In this document: positions 46,185-54,308 of the stretch, in pieces
Layout of the letters: the number at the start of each line of letters is the position of its first letter
How positions within the stretch are numbered: position 1 is the stretch's first letter
NCBI GenBank assembly: GCA_030524055.1
Contig: JAUNHH010000002.1
Location: 125,186-189,185, forward strand
Origin: Actinomycetaceae bacterium
GTDB taxonomy: Bacteria > Actinomycetota > Actinomycetes > Actinomycetales > Actinomycetaceae
Direction of reading: 5' to 3'
Length of the DNA stretch: 64,000 bases
Program-made: the position numbers and the translations under genes
The notes under the pieces: model-generated
What the model was told of the DNA's origin: nothing
Databases searched by the model: none
Seen by the model: only the letters and a program-made list of their open reading frames with translations

Positions 46185-47144
46185 ATGACGCGAATTGCCG
46201 CTATTGACTGCGGAACAAACTCCATTCGACTTCTCGTTGCTGAGCCTGATGCTGATGGCCGCTTGCGGGACCTCACCCGGCAAATGCGGATCGTCCGCCT
46301 GGGGCAGGGGGTGGATCGCAGTGGCTTATTAGACCTGGCGGCGATTGAACGCACCCTGGAGGCTGCCAGAGAATACCGAGAGATTATTGACTCTTTTGGC
46401 GGTGTGGATCGCCTGCGCTTTGTGGCCACCTCCGCTGTGCGTGATGCGCGCAATCGTGAGGAGTTTATTGCTGGAATCCGGGATATTCTCGGATGTGAAC
46501 CAGAGGTAATCCCCGGCGCGGAAGAAGCCTCCCTGTCTTTTCGAGGGGCGGCCTCTGGAGTCCCAGTCGACCTGCCACGCCCGATGCTGGTGGTCGATAT
46601 TGGGGGAGGTTCCACTGAATTAGTCCTGGGGGATCGTGACGTTCAGCAATCGATTTCCATTGATATGGGTTCGGTACGGGTCACCGAGAAATTTTTTGCA
46701 GACTGCGACCCTGCTGCCGGGATTCCTGCAGAGGCTGAAGCCGCAGCGGTGACGTGGATTGACGAGCAGCTAGACGCTGCCCGCACTCATGTGGATCTGA
46801 GCCAAGTGGGCACACTAGTTGGCGTTGCCGGAACTGTGACAACTGTGACAGCCCAAGCCTTAGGCCTGCCCAACTACCAACCCCATCGCATTCATGGAGC
46901 TGTCCTGACCGTGGATGAAATCGGCATTGCCGTGCGCTTTATGGTCGATCAACCGATTGCCGTGAAGAAAGCACTGGGCTTTATGCCAGCAGGACGGGAA
47001 GACGTGATTGCCGCCGGCGCACTGATTTGGTCGCGCATTATTAGTCGTGTCTGTTCGGAAACGGCCACCCGAGGTCATATTATTGACCGGGTCGTCACAT
47101 CCGAGCATGACATTCTTGACGGGATAGCACTTTCCATCCTGTAA
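46185..47144 (+). CDS. ppx: Ppx/GppA family exopolyphosphatase
   Basis: A 319-aa cytoplasmic phosphatase of the ASKHA fold. The N-terminal phosphate loop is IAAIDCGTNSIRLLVAE, the second is VVDIGGGSTELVLGD, and the C-terminal part has VGVAGTVTTVTA. It is the short form without the C-terminal HD domain, typical of Actinobacteria. It would act on polyphosphate and possibly pppGpp. TATAAA (46143-46148) and TTGACG (46124-46129) upstream have a spacing too short for a standard promoter. Confidence 0.93.
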   Translation: MTRIAAIDCGTNSIRLLVAEPDADGRLRDLTRQMRIVRLGQGVDRSGLLDLAAIERTLEAAREYREIIDSFGGVDRLRFVATSAVRDARNREEFIAGIRDILGCEPEVIPGAEEASLSFRGAASGVPVDLPRPMLVVDIGGGSTELVLGDRDVQQSISIDMGSVRVTEKFFADCDPAAGIPAEAEAAAVTWIDEQLDAARTHVDLSQVGTLVGVAGTVTTVTAQALGLPNYQPHRIHGAVLTVDEIGIAVRFMVDQPIAVKKALGFMPAGREDVIAAGALIWSRIISRVCSETATRGHIIDRVVTSEHDILDGIALSIL

Positions 47145-47199
47145 TAGAGAAGGTCATCGGTGATGACTTCTGGGAGTATTCGCTTCGGCGAGCCCCCAG

Positions 47200-47272
47200 G
47201 CCCCCATAGCCCAATGGCAGAGGCAACCGACTTAAAATCGGTCCAGTGTCGGTTCGAGTCCGACTGGGGGTA
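47200..47272 (+). tRNA. tRNA, anticodon UAA (Leu by anticodon), short variable loop
   Basis: A full cloverleaf can be drawn. The acceptor stem is 47200-47206 with 47265-47271 (first pair G-U). The anticodon stem ACCGA/TCGGT surrounds the loop CTTAAAA with anticodon TAA at 47233-47235. The T stem GTCGG/CCGAC surrounds TTCGAGT. The discriminator is A47272 and CCA is not encoded. The anticodon reads UUA (Leu), but the variable region is only five bases (CCAGT), not the long arm expected of tRNA-Leu. It lies downstream of ppx. Confidence 0.88.
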
Positions 47273-47429
47273 CAGATAGTGGTAAATGTGGGCATCACAG
47301 ACTGTGGTGCCCACGTTCACTTAATGTGAACATTGTCCATTGCGACCCCGTTCAACTAGCGAAATTGTGCAACACGTGGTTCCCTGTACCCAGAAGGATG
47401 CCGCCGGTGTATCCACAGTGGAGGGCAAG

Positions 47430-48386
47430 ATGTCTAACCCAGTATTCAGTAAGATCTCGCAGGAGTGGTCTCAGACCACCCCAGCGGGCTATCCCACAAT
47501 GCCTGGATATCAAGTCGGTGGGGGGCAAGGTCCCAACGCTGCTCAACAGGCACCCTATGGTTTTGGCCAGCAGGCTCCCTACGGAGTGCAAGCACCCTAT
47601 GGTGCGCAGGCCCCCTACGGAGCCCAATCGCCGTACGCAGGCACGCCCTATGGCCAACAAGGTTTAGAAGCGTCCTTTAACGCTCCTGCTGCTGACGCCG
47701 TTGATCGCGGCCGGATGACCTTTGATGACGTCATCGTCAAAACAGGAATCTGTTTTGCATTGCTTCTTGCCACTGCGGTAGTGGGCTGGGGCATTGCTGT
47801 GATGGATCCCCGTTTGGCCATGATCGCTGCAGGAATCGGCTTTATCGGCGGCTTCGTCCTGGCGATGATCAATATCTTCTCGAAGACCATCCGCCCCGCT
47901 TTGATCCTGGCCTACGCAGGCTTTGAAGGCCTTGCCCTTGGTGCATTTTCTGCCCTGATGGAATTCTCCTACCCGGGTATTGTGATCCAGGCTGTGCTGG
48001 CTACTGCCGCAGTGTTTGGCGTGACTTTGCTGCTCTTTACCTCCGGCAAGGTGCGCAATTCGCCGAAGTTAGCGCGTTTCACCCTGATTGCTCTGACTGC
48101 ACTGCTGGCCTACCGTCTTCTTGATTGGCTTCTGGTTTTCACTGGCTTGATTCCTGGTTCAACCTCCAATATGCAGATTATGGGCTTTGAACTCGGTGTG
48201 GTCGTTGGCTTTGTTGCGGTCTTCATTGGCGCCCTGTGCCTCATCCAAGACTTCGATCAGGCTAAGGTGGGCGTCGAAATGGGCGCTCCCGCACGCTTTG
48301 CCTGGTCATGTGCCTTTGGCCTGATGATTACCGTCGTCTGGATGTACCTGGAGATCCTTCGACTTCTCGCTCGCCTCCGCGACTAA
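47430..48386 (+). CDS. Bax inhibitor-1/YccA family membrane protein
   Basis: A 318-aa protein with a soluble N-terminus and about seven transmembrane helices from residue ~105 on. The N-terminal ~80 residues hold repeated PYG units (QQAPYGFG, QQAPYGVQ, APYGAQ) and are Gln/Ala/Tyr-rich. The conserved C-terminal region ends FGLMITVVWMYLEILRLLARL, with an acidic FDQAKVGVE loop. GGAGGG at 47420-47425 sets ATG 47430; the frame is open to 47340. In YccA-type proteins this fold is linked to membrane protease control or calcium leak; the exact role is unknown. Confidence 0.88.
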   Translation: MSNPVFSKISQEWSQTTPAGYPTMPGYQVGGGQGPNAAQQAPYGFGQQAPYGVQAPYGAQAPYGAQSPYAGTPYGQQGLEASFNAPAADAVDRGRMTFDDVIVKTGICFALLLATAVVGWGIAVMDPRLAMIAAGIGFIGGFVLAMINIFSKTIRPALILAYAGFEGLALGAFSALMEFSYPGIVIQAVLATAAVFGVTLLLFTSGKVRNSPKLARFTLIALTALLAYRLLDWLLVFTGLIPGSTSNMQIMGFELGVVVGFVAVFIGALCLIQDFDQAKVGVEMGAPARFAWSCAFGLMITVVWMYLEILRLLARLRD

Positions 48387-48407
48387 CCAGCCCCTACAAC
48401 CCTAAGG

Positions 48408-48812
48408 ATGACTGTGGAGAACTTAACCGTCACCGGTGACTTCGGTCGCAAGCCCGCCCTCGACTTTGCCTCACCTACACCCAGCGATGAGCTTCTTGTG
48501 GAAGTTCTCGTTGAAGGAGATGGTCCCGCTGTCGAAGCAGGTGACGAAATCCGTTGCCACTATCTCGGTCAGGTCTGGAATGGCCAGGTCTTCGATAACT
48601 CCTATGATCGCGGCCAGCCCCTGGCCTTCCAATTAGGTGTTGGCATGGTGATTCGCGGATGGGATGAAGGCCTCCTCGGTCATAAGGTGGGCTCGCGGGT
48701 CCTCCTGTCAATCCCCTCCGAATACGGCTATGGGGACCGTGGCGTTCCTCAGGCAGGTATTCGCCCTGGCGACACGCTGGTCTTTGTCACTGACATTGTG
48801 GGCGTAGCCTAA
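48408..48812 (+). CDS. FKBP-type peptidyl-prolyl cis-trans isomerase
   Basis: A 134-aa cytoplasmic single-domain FKBP with no signal peptide. Binding-pocket residues appear in YLGQVWNGQVFDNSYDRGQP, GVGMVIRGWDEGLLG and IPSEYGYGDRGV, with DTLVFVTDIVGV at the end. It assists protein folding at proline bonds. It lies 21 bases after the Bax inhibitor-like gene. A partial copy of the word (48453-48461) encodes KPALD. Confidence 0.93.
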   Translation: MTVENLTVTGDFGRKPALDFASPTPSDELLVEVLVEGDGPAVEAGDEIRCHYLGQVWNGQVFDNSYDRGQPLAFQLGVGMVIRGWDEGLLGHKVGSRVLLSIPSEYGYGDRGVPQAGIRPGDTLVFVTDIVGVA

Positions 48813-48824
48813 TTTGCTGATTGT

Positions 48825-48862
48825 CTCAACCCCGTCTTCACTGAAGTGAAGGCGGGGTTGAG
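48825..48862 (+). terminator. Terminator hairpin after the FKBP gene
   Basis: CTCAACCCCGTCTTCAC (48825-48841) pairs with GTGAAGGCGGGGTTGAG (48846-48862): 17 bp with one G-U pair and a 4-nt loop. It lies 12 bases after the stop. Confidence 0.8.
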
Positions 48863-48888
48863 TGCATCTGGCCCGGGTTTTGTCATCT

Positions 48889-48899
48889 ACGAGGGCGGG
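48889..48899 (+). repeat. Single copy of the word after the FKBP terminator
   Basis: ACGAGGGCGGG, unpaired, in the gap before the AI-2E transporter-family gene. Confidence 0.75.
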
Positions 48900-49037
48900 C
48901 GCGCAGCATCAATAGGGGGCTTGCCGCACGCCAGTTCCCGGAGAAAACAGAGCAGTGCCCCTATAGCGGCAATCTCACGCTGAAGCCGTAGGTCAATGCG
49001 ACTACTCTTGAAGTGTTGCGTCTTGGAAGGAGACTAC

Positions 49038-50528
49038 ATGCCGAAGATGAGTATGCCCCCGCAATGGGAGCTGCCCACCATACCTGGCTTGCTGGGCAAG
49101 ATCGCGCGATCTCGCCCGGACGCAAAGTCTGGCCCGCAAGTTGTTCGTGTGGACTTTCCTGCCTCAGAATCCCTCCGTGAGGATTCCGCCCATTCCTCAG
49201 TTCCATGGACTTTGCGTGTAGCCGCAGCAGTGTCATGGCGGGCTCTGATCGTTGCTGTCGCAGCGGCAGGAGTGATCTGGCTGACGAATCAGCTCATGGT
49301 CATTATTATGCCTGTCGCTATTGCTCTGCTTTTAGCCAGCCTATTAAACCCATTTGTCAGTTGGATGCATCGGGTTTTGCGTTTTCCTCGGGCCTTAGCG
49401 GCCGCCGCGGGACTTATTTTGACTCTGGTTGGCGTCATCGTCGCATTGTCTCTCGCTTCCTCGTCGATTATTAACCAGATTCCGCTGCTGATTAATAACG
49501 CCAGTTCTGGTTTAGATCAGGCTATTGCCTGGGTCGATCAGCTGCCTTTTGAGATTGACACGACGGCGCTGGTCACGATGCTGCAAAATGCCCAGGAGCA
49601 GATCCAAACCTGGGTCCAGCGCAATTCGCAATCCCTTGCTTCCGGAGCATTAACAGCCACCCGATCCGCTTTCGATATTGTTGCTGGACTCCTGCTGGTC
49701 CTGTTCTGCCTCTTTTTCTTCCTTAAAGATGGCCGATCAATTTGGATTTGGATTGTCCGCCTATTTCCAGAGCCCGCCCGTGTTCCGGTCCACGAATCTG
49801 CTATTCGCGGTTGGGTGACACTGACAAGCTATGTGCGCACGCAAATCCAAATTGCTGCTATTGACGCCTTGGGTATTGGTGTTGGCGCCTACTTCCTCGG
49901 CTTGCCAATGGTGGTGCCCATTGTCGTTGTCGTCTTCTTTGGCTCATTTATTCCCATTATTGGCGCCCTGCTCTCTGGCTTTATTGCCGTTCTGGTGGCG
50001 CTCTTTACTAAGGGAATTACTGCTGCGCTGATTATGGTGGCGATTATTTTGGCCGTCCAGCAGATTGAAGGCAATCTTCTGGCGCCACTGCTGATGTCTA
50101 ATGCTGTCTCCCTGCATCCTGTAGCAGTCATCCTTGTGGTCACAGCATGTGGCACGATCGCTGGTATTCCTGGCGCTGTTTTCGGTGTGCCCATTGCTGC
50201 CTTCCTTAATGCCACCTTCCTGTACCTGCATGGATACGATCCGATTCCGTCATTGGCTACCGATAAGATGCGGCCAGGTGGCGCACCAGGAACGCTTTCT
50301 GACCGCATTACCGCGTCCTATATGAAGTCGGGTGCGGCTCCCGTGGTGGCCGTTGATGACAGCGGGAAAGTCGATTTTCGGGCGGATAGCGATGCCGATG
50401 GCACTCCTGATGGTTTAGAGGAGGAAGAAGAGTCCTTCACTGAGCCGCAGACGGTTGTTGATGCCGAGAAGTCATCCAATGGTGACCTGGAAAAGAATGA
50501 GGTCGCCAAGAAAACTTCAGAACAGTAG
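49038..50528 (+). CDS. AI-2E transporter family (PerM-like) membrane protein
   Basis: A 496-aa membrane protein. GGAAGGAG just upstream fixes ATG 49038. About eight hydrophobic helices are seen; family segments are LLLVLFCLFFFLKDG, FFGSFIPIIGALLSGFIA and QQIEGNLLAPLLMSNAVSLH, with AGIPGAVFGVPIAAFLNA. The last ~90 residues are a soluble acidic tail. Despite the family name, substrates of most members are unproven; some act as cation/proton antiporters. Convergent with greA. Confidence 0.88.
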   Translation: MPKMSMPPQWELPTIPGLLGKIARSRPDAKSGPQVVRVDFPASESLREDSAHSSVPWTLRVAAAVSWRALIVAVAAAGVIWLTNQLMVIIMPVAIALLLASLLNPFVSWMHRVLRFPRALAAAAGLILTLVGVIVALSLASSSIINQIPLLINNASSGLDQAIAWVDQLPFEIDTTALVTMLQNAQEQIQTWVQRNSQSLASGALTATRSAFDIVAGLLLVLFCLFFFLKDGRSIWIWIVRLFPEPARVPVHESAIRGWVTLTSYVRTQIQIAAIDALGIGVGAYFLGLPMVVPIVVVVFFGSFIPIIGALLSGFIAVLVALFTKGITAALIMVAIILAVQQIEGNLLAPLLMSNAVSLHPVAVILVVTACGTIAGIPGAVFGVPIAAFLNATFLYLHGYDPIPSLATDKMRPGGAPGTLSDRITASYMKSGAAPVVAVDDSGKVDFRADSDADGTPDGLEEEEESFTEPQTVVDAEKSSNGDLEKNEVAKKTSEQ

Positions 50529-50540
50529 CTGAGGCATAGA

Positions 50541-50580
50541 ACGAGGGCGGAGCCAGGAATCATTCTGGCTCCGCCCTCGT
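50541..50580 (+). terminator. Bidirectional terminator of facing words, 16-bp stem
   Basis: ACGAGGGCGGAGCCAG (50541-50556) pairs perfectly with CTGGCTCCGCCCTCGT (50565-50580) around an 8-nt loop, between convergent genes. It is the longest facing pair, and both words have the GGAGC variant ending. Confidence 0.85.
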
Positions 50581-50600
50581 TTATTAACGCCTATACGCGC

Positions 50601-51080
50601 CTAGCCAACGAAGGGGGTTGCTTCGAGGATCTTGACCTCAATGGTGCGGCCATTGGGTGCCTCATAGCTCAAGGTGTCACCAGCGCGGTGACCAATGACA
50701 GCCGCCCCAAGGGGAGCCTGGCTAGAAAAGACCTGAATACCAAGGTCCCCACCAGCATCACGTGAACCGAGAAGGAATTTCTGTTCTTTACCAGCAACCA
50801 GAGCCGTCACTACCATGCCTGGTTCAACAATCCCATCATCGGCGGGGGTTTCCCCGACCTCCGCGTTGGCAAGCATTTCTTGCAGCGCCTGAATGCGGGT
50901 TTCATTGAGGGACTGCTCATTACGAGCAGCGTGATAGCCACCATTTTCTTTGAGGTCGCCTTCTTGGCGCGCAGCGTCAATTAACTTGGCGATCTCAGGG
51001 CGCTTTACCTCAATACGTTCGGTGAGTTCAGCGGTCAACGCATCGTATTGGGCTTGAGTCAGCCATTGGGTATCGGCCAT
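50601..51080 (-). CDS. greA: Transcription elongation factor GreA
   Basis: A 159-aa factor that reactivates stalled RNA polymerase. The N-terminal coiled coil has acidic residues at the tip (DAARQEGDLKENGGYHAARN). The C-terminal FKBP-like domain ends APLGAAVIGHRAGDTLSYEA and GRTIEVKILEA. The frame is open to 51191, but GGAGG directly upstream of ATG 51080 (MADTQWLT) is decisive. Gene order greA, hemolysin III, cis-prenyltransferase parallels the Rv1080c-Rv1086 region of M. tuberculosis. Confidence 0.96.
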   Translation of the reverse strand: MADTQWLTQAQYDALTAELTERIEVKRPEIAKLIDAARQEGDLKENGGYHAARNEQSLNETRIQALQEMLANAEVGETPADDGIVEPGMVVTALVAGKEQKFLLGSRDAGGDLGIQVFSSQAPLGAAVIGHRAGDTLSYEAPNGRTIEVKILEATPFVG

Positions 51081-51267
51081 AGAAACCTCCAAAACGGGGG
51101 CGCCGGTACCAATAGGGCACCGGCGTTGAATGTGTCGTATTGAGAAGTAGCCTAACCCAGGCCACCCACATCTGAAGACATATAGCTGCAAAGGCGAGCC
51201 GTCGCGGGCGAGATCATTTAGTGGCCAGGGTGCCCAGGTGGCTACGCGGGCTCAGGTTCTTGCCGCG

Positions 51268-51279
51268 CCCCGCCCTCGT
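51268..51279 (-). repeat. Single exact copy of the 12-mer next to the hemolysin III stop
   Basis: CCCCGCCCTCGT directly abuts the stop codon of the minus-strand gene (51280-51282). Unpaired. Confidence 0.8.
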
Positions 51280-51963
51280 CTATGCGTGTAAGACGGCCAT
51301 GTAGACGGCCACACAATGGCAGGCCCACGCACCTACGGTGAAAAGATGGAAAATCTCGTGGAAACCAAACCACGTTGGCCACGGATTAGGCTTCTTCAGT
51401 GCGTAGATGACGGCGCCAATCGTGTATAGCGCCCCGCCAGCAATAATCAGCCAAATAATGACGGGACCTCCGGCAGCCCATAACTGCGGCAAATAGGCCA
51501 CTGCTACCCACCCCAGGGCCACATAGGTCAATGTGGACAGCCACCTTGGGGCGTTTGGCCAGAATAAATTCATGAGGATCCCTGCCAACGCCCCTAGCCA
51601 AACGGTCCACAAAATAGTGCGGGTATCACCTTCACTGAGCAAAGCAACGCACAACGGAGTGTAGGTGCCTGCAATGAGGAGAAAAATATTCGAGTGGTCC
51701 AGTCTCTTCCAGAAGATCTCCCATTTTGGCGCCCAATAGACGCGGTGGTAAGTGGCTGAGACTCCAAAGAGAATGAGTGATGCTGCCAAATACACCGCGG
51801 AGGCCCATTTGGTGGACACTGTGGGGGCTAAAACGAGGAGCACGGTAGACGCAACTAAAGACAGCGGCGCTGAAACGAGGTGGAGCCAGCCACGAAGATG
51901 CGGCTTAATTGCCACCAGTTGATCGGGAAACCACTGCACGGGCTTGAAAGATCCGATCTTCAT
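51280..51963 (-). CDS. trhA: Hemolysin III / TrhA (PAQR family) membrane protein
   Basis: A 227-aa protein with seven hydrophobic helices. PAQR motifs: SATYHRVYW, KRLDHSNIFLLIAGTYTP and GFHEIFHLFTVGAWACHCVAV; the His residues are the predicted zinc ligands. GGAGG upstream of ATG 51963 rules out the open frame to 52062. Family members are linked to membrane-fluidity control; haemolysis is only a historical label. Divergent from the cis-prenyltransferase, as Rv1085c/Rv1086. Confidence 0.92.
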   Translation of the reverse strand: MKIGSFKPVQWFPDQLVAIKPHLRGWLHLVSAPLSLVASTVLLVLAPTVSTKWASAVYLAASLILFGVSATYHRVYWAPKWEIFWKRLDHSNIFLLIAGTYTPLCVALLSEGDTRTILWTVWLGALAGILMNLFWPNAPRWLSTLTYVALGWVAVAYLPQLWAAGGPVIIWLIIAGGALYTIGAVIYALKKPNPWPTWFGFHEIFHLFTVGAWACHCVAVYMAVLHA

Positions 51964-52179
51964 GTCTCCTCCAGAAAGTCTAAGCAGGAGTAGTAGGGTA
52001 CTACTCCTTTGTGATACGCCAGCCATAGCGGGCAAGAGTGCCCAGAAATACTGCATAATCATGGCCTACTGCTTTGCCCAGGCCCAAATGTGGTGGCCAA
52101 TGCAATAATGGAGTGGGCCTAAGGGGACTACTCTAGATACTGAATCAGTGTCTCACCGGGGGAATACTAAGGAGTGGAT

Positions 52180-52941
52180 ATGATCCGTTGGCGTTTTCTC
52201 TACGACCTCTATGAGCGTCGTGTCCGCCGGGATCTTCCGAAAGAGTCCGTGCCTCGCCACGTTGGCGTCATCCTCGATGGAAATCGCCGCTGGGCTAAAG
52301 CTATTGGTATTGCCCCGTCTTTTGGGCATCGTGCGGGGGCTGACCGCATTGGCCAATTTCTTGAGTGGGCGGACGAGGTCGGGGTCCGGATTGTCACCTT
52401 GTGGATGCTCTCTACCGATAACCTGTCTCGCGCCAGCGATGAACTGAATGAGCTTCTTGGCATTATTGCCGATGCGGTGAGCGCATTAGCAGACCGGGGC
52501 CAATGGAAATTGCAATTGGTGGGCGATATGGCGCTCCTCCCGGAGGAACTTGCGCAGAATTTGCGGGATTCTGTTGAGCGGACGTCGGCAATTGACGGCC
52601 TCGTGGTCAATATTGCTGTGAGTTACGGGGGCCGCCACGAAATTACTGAAGCCGTGCGTTCTTTAGTGCGTGATGCCGCTAAGGAAGGTAAAACCCTCGA
52701 AGAAGTAGCAGACACCCTGACTGACGCTGATATTTCGGCGCATTTATATACGAAGAATCAGCCGGATCCGGATTTAGTGATTCGCACGTCCGGGGAGCAG
52801 CGTCTTTCTGGTTTTATGATGTGGCAGTCAGCCCATTCGGAGTTTTATTTCTGTGAAGCGTATTGGCCGGATTTCCGCCGCGTGGATTTCTTGCGTGCAT
52901 TGCGTTCCTATGCGCAACGTGAACGCAGAATGGGGCGTTAA
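52180..52941 (+). CDS. uppS: cis-Prenyltransferase (UppS family, Rv1086-like)
   Basis: A 253-aa enzyme that condenses isopentenyl diphosphate onto an allylic primer. The catalytic Asp is in VGVILDGNRRWAKA. Other motifs: FGHRAGADR, LWMLSTDNLSRA, and DPDLVIRTSGEQRLSGFM with HSEFYFCE. It could make undecaprenyl diphosphate or, given the hemolysin III/Rv1086-type neighbourhood, the short Z-farnesyl diphosphate; sequence alone does not settle chain length. AAGGAG 52169-52174 favours ATG 52180 over the overlapping GTG 52174. Confidence 0.93.
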   Translation: MIRWRFLYDLYERRVRRDLPKESVPRHVGVILDGNRRWAKAIGIAPSFGHRAGADRIGQFLEWADEVGVRIVTLWMLSTDNLSRASDELNELLGIIADAVSALADRGQWKLQLVGDMALLPEELAQNLRDSVERTSAIDGLVVNIAVSYGGRHEITEAVRSLVRDAAKEGKTLEEVADTLTDADISAHLYTKNQPDPDLVIRTSGEQRLSGFMMWQSAHSEFYFCEAYWPDFRRVDFLRALRSYAQRERRMGR

Positions 52942-52960
52942 AAGAGAAATACGGTGAAAA

Positions 52961-52997
52961 GAAATAGGCCAGGGACTTTCTTTCCCTGGCCTATTTC
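52961..52997 (+). terminator. Bidirectional terminator between uppS and the PfkB kinase
   Basis: GAAATAGGCCAGGGA (52961-52975) and TCCCTGGCCTATTTC (52983-52997) form a perfect 15-bp stem with a 7-nt loop, with A-rich and T-rich sides suited to both directions. It does not use the window-wide word. Confidence 0.85.
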
Positions 52998-53038
52998 TGT
53001 GAGCCTGTTTTCTTGCGTTGGTGCAGAGGGCGATCCTC

Positions 53039-53974
53039 TTAGGCTTCTAATTCATGTGCCCAGGGTGGGTTGGCTCCAGAACGTGACACGGTCACATCGG
53101 AAACTGCACTGGCTCGGGCGAGAATTGCGTCAATATCGTCAGCACTCAGGGCATGCAGCTTTTCTCGTGCCTCCGCCCCGCGCAGTCCTAACTCCCACAT
53201 GGCGTCAAGGATCCCACCCATAAAGGAATCCCCTGCGCCCACAGTGTCAACAACGGTGACATCCTTTGGCGTGGAGGTACGGCGCAATCCGTGAGAAGTA
53301 ATGGCCAGGCCGCCTTTCTTTCCGCGGGTGACCACAATAATGGCAGGCCCCAGCTCCAGCCACTGGGCAACAACTTCCTCAAGGTCGCGTCCGCCAGTCA
53401 ACCAGGCAATATCCTCATCGGAGACTTTTACGACGTCAGCAACGCGAATAAAGGCCAGGACCTTTTCTAACGCCTCTTCGGGCGTGCCCATTAGCGTGGG
53501 GCGAGCATTCGGATCGTAGGTAATCAGGGCGTGGTCGCGCGCAGCAGTCAATGCCTCCAGGACAGCGTGGCAACCGGGAGGGGTGGTTGCAGAAATTGAG
53601 CCAGCATGAACGATCTGCGCACTTGGCGCAGTATCAACTGCAGTAGGGCTCCAGTCAAAATCAAAGTGGTAGGTGGCCGCACCGCGTTCATCTAATTGAG
53701 CCAGAGCAGTGCTGGTATAGCGCGCCCCCATCGAGTCAGGGGTGACATACACATTTGAGGCAGAAAAATGCTCAGCGATCTTCCGCCCTCGTTCATCATT
53801 GCCAAGCCAGGTTCGTAAGGCCACCGGACGACCTAAACGGCCCAGGGTCATCGCAGTATTTGCTGGCGAACCGCCAGGATGTTCAGCGGCGGGTTCAGTG
53901 GCGCCAAAGGGTTGGACAAGGTCCATTAAAGCTTCGCCAATCGCGAGGATATGGGCATCGCGGGCAAGATCCAT
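53039..53974 (-). CDS. PfkB-family sugar kinase, fructokinase-like
   Basis: A 311-aa kinase of the ribokinase/PfkB fold. The N-terminal GEALMDLV and GGSPANTAMTLGRLG bind sugar. The C-terminal DTVGAGDSFMGG (residues 243-254, catalytic base Asp249) binds the phosphate and forms the anion hole. The overall pattern fits bacterial fructokinase, which would phosphorylate fructose, but other sugars are possible. It carries a partial word at 53783-53792 (DERGRK). Good AAGGAG upstream of the ATG at 53974. Confidence 0.88.
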   Translation of the reverse strand: MDLARDAHILAIGEALMDLVQPFGATEPAAEHPGGSPANTAMTLGRLGRPVALRTWLGNDERGRKIAEHFSASNVYVTPDSMGARYTSTALAQLDERGAATYHFDFDWSPTAVDTAPSAQIVHAGSISATTPPGCHAVLEALTAARDHALITYDPNARPTLMGTPEEALEKVLAFIRVADVVKVSDEDIAWLTGGRDLEEVVAQWLELGPAIIVVTRGKKGGLAITSHGLRRTSTPKDVTVVDTVGAGDSFMGGILDAMWELGLRGAEAREKLHALSADDIDAILARASAVSDVTVSRSGANPPWAHELEA

Positions 53975-54023
53975 TGGTGGCTCCTTCGGCAGTGTGGGGC
54001 GATGGGACTAGTGTAAATGGCGA

Positions 54024-54260
54024 CTAGGCGTTATGGGGAGGATTGGAGGCCTCTTCGTTGGCAGCAGTTTCTAAGCGTCTGCGTGCCCCTTCAAGAATCT
54101 GTCGGCAGCGGGCGGCCAGGGCTTCACCACGTTCCCACAACTCTAGGGTGTCTTCCAGGGGTGCCTGGCCACCTTCGAGTTGGCGGACAATAGCAACGAG
54201 CTCATCCCGTGCTGCTTCATAGGGCATCGTGGCAGCATCGGGGCGGTCTGTGGTGGACAT
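54024..54260 (-). CDS. xseB: Exodeoxyribonuclease VII small subunit
   Basis: A 78-aa helical protein; the core YEAARDELVAIVRQLEGG and PLEDTLELWERGEALAARC is diagnostic. It binds the large subunit XseA to form the single-strand-specific nuclease. It lies 48 bases after xseA on the same strand, rather than overlapping it as is common. Confidence 0.95.
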   Translation of the reverse strand: MSTTDRPDAATMPYEAARDELVAIVRQLEGGQAPLEDTLELWERGEALAARCRQILEGARRRLETAANEEASNPPHNA

Positions 54261-54308
54261 GAGGACTCCAATCGGTGGGTTGGGTACAGCGAAGTGTGAT
54301 GGTCGGGA

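Noticed and set aside
46061-46615. 184-codon open frame on the minus strand across the ppx start
   Set aside because: It is antisense to ppx, Arg/Ser-rich and resembles no protein; a shadow of ppx coding bias.
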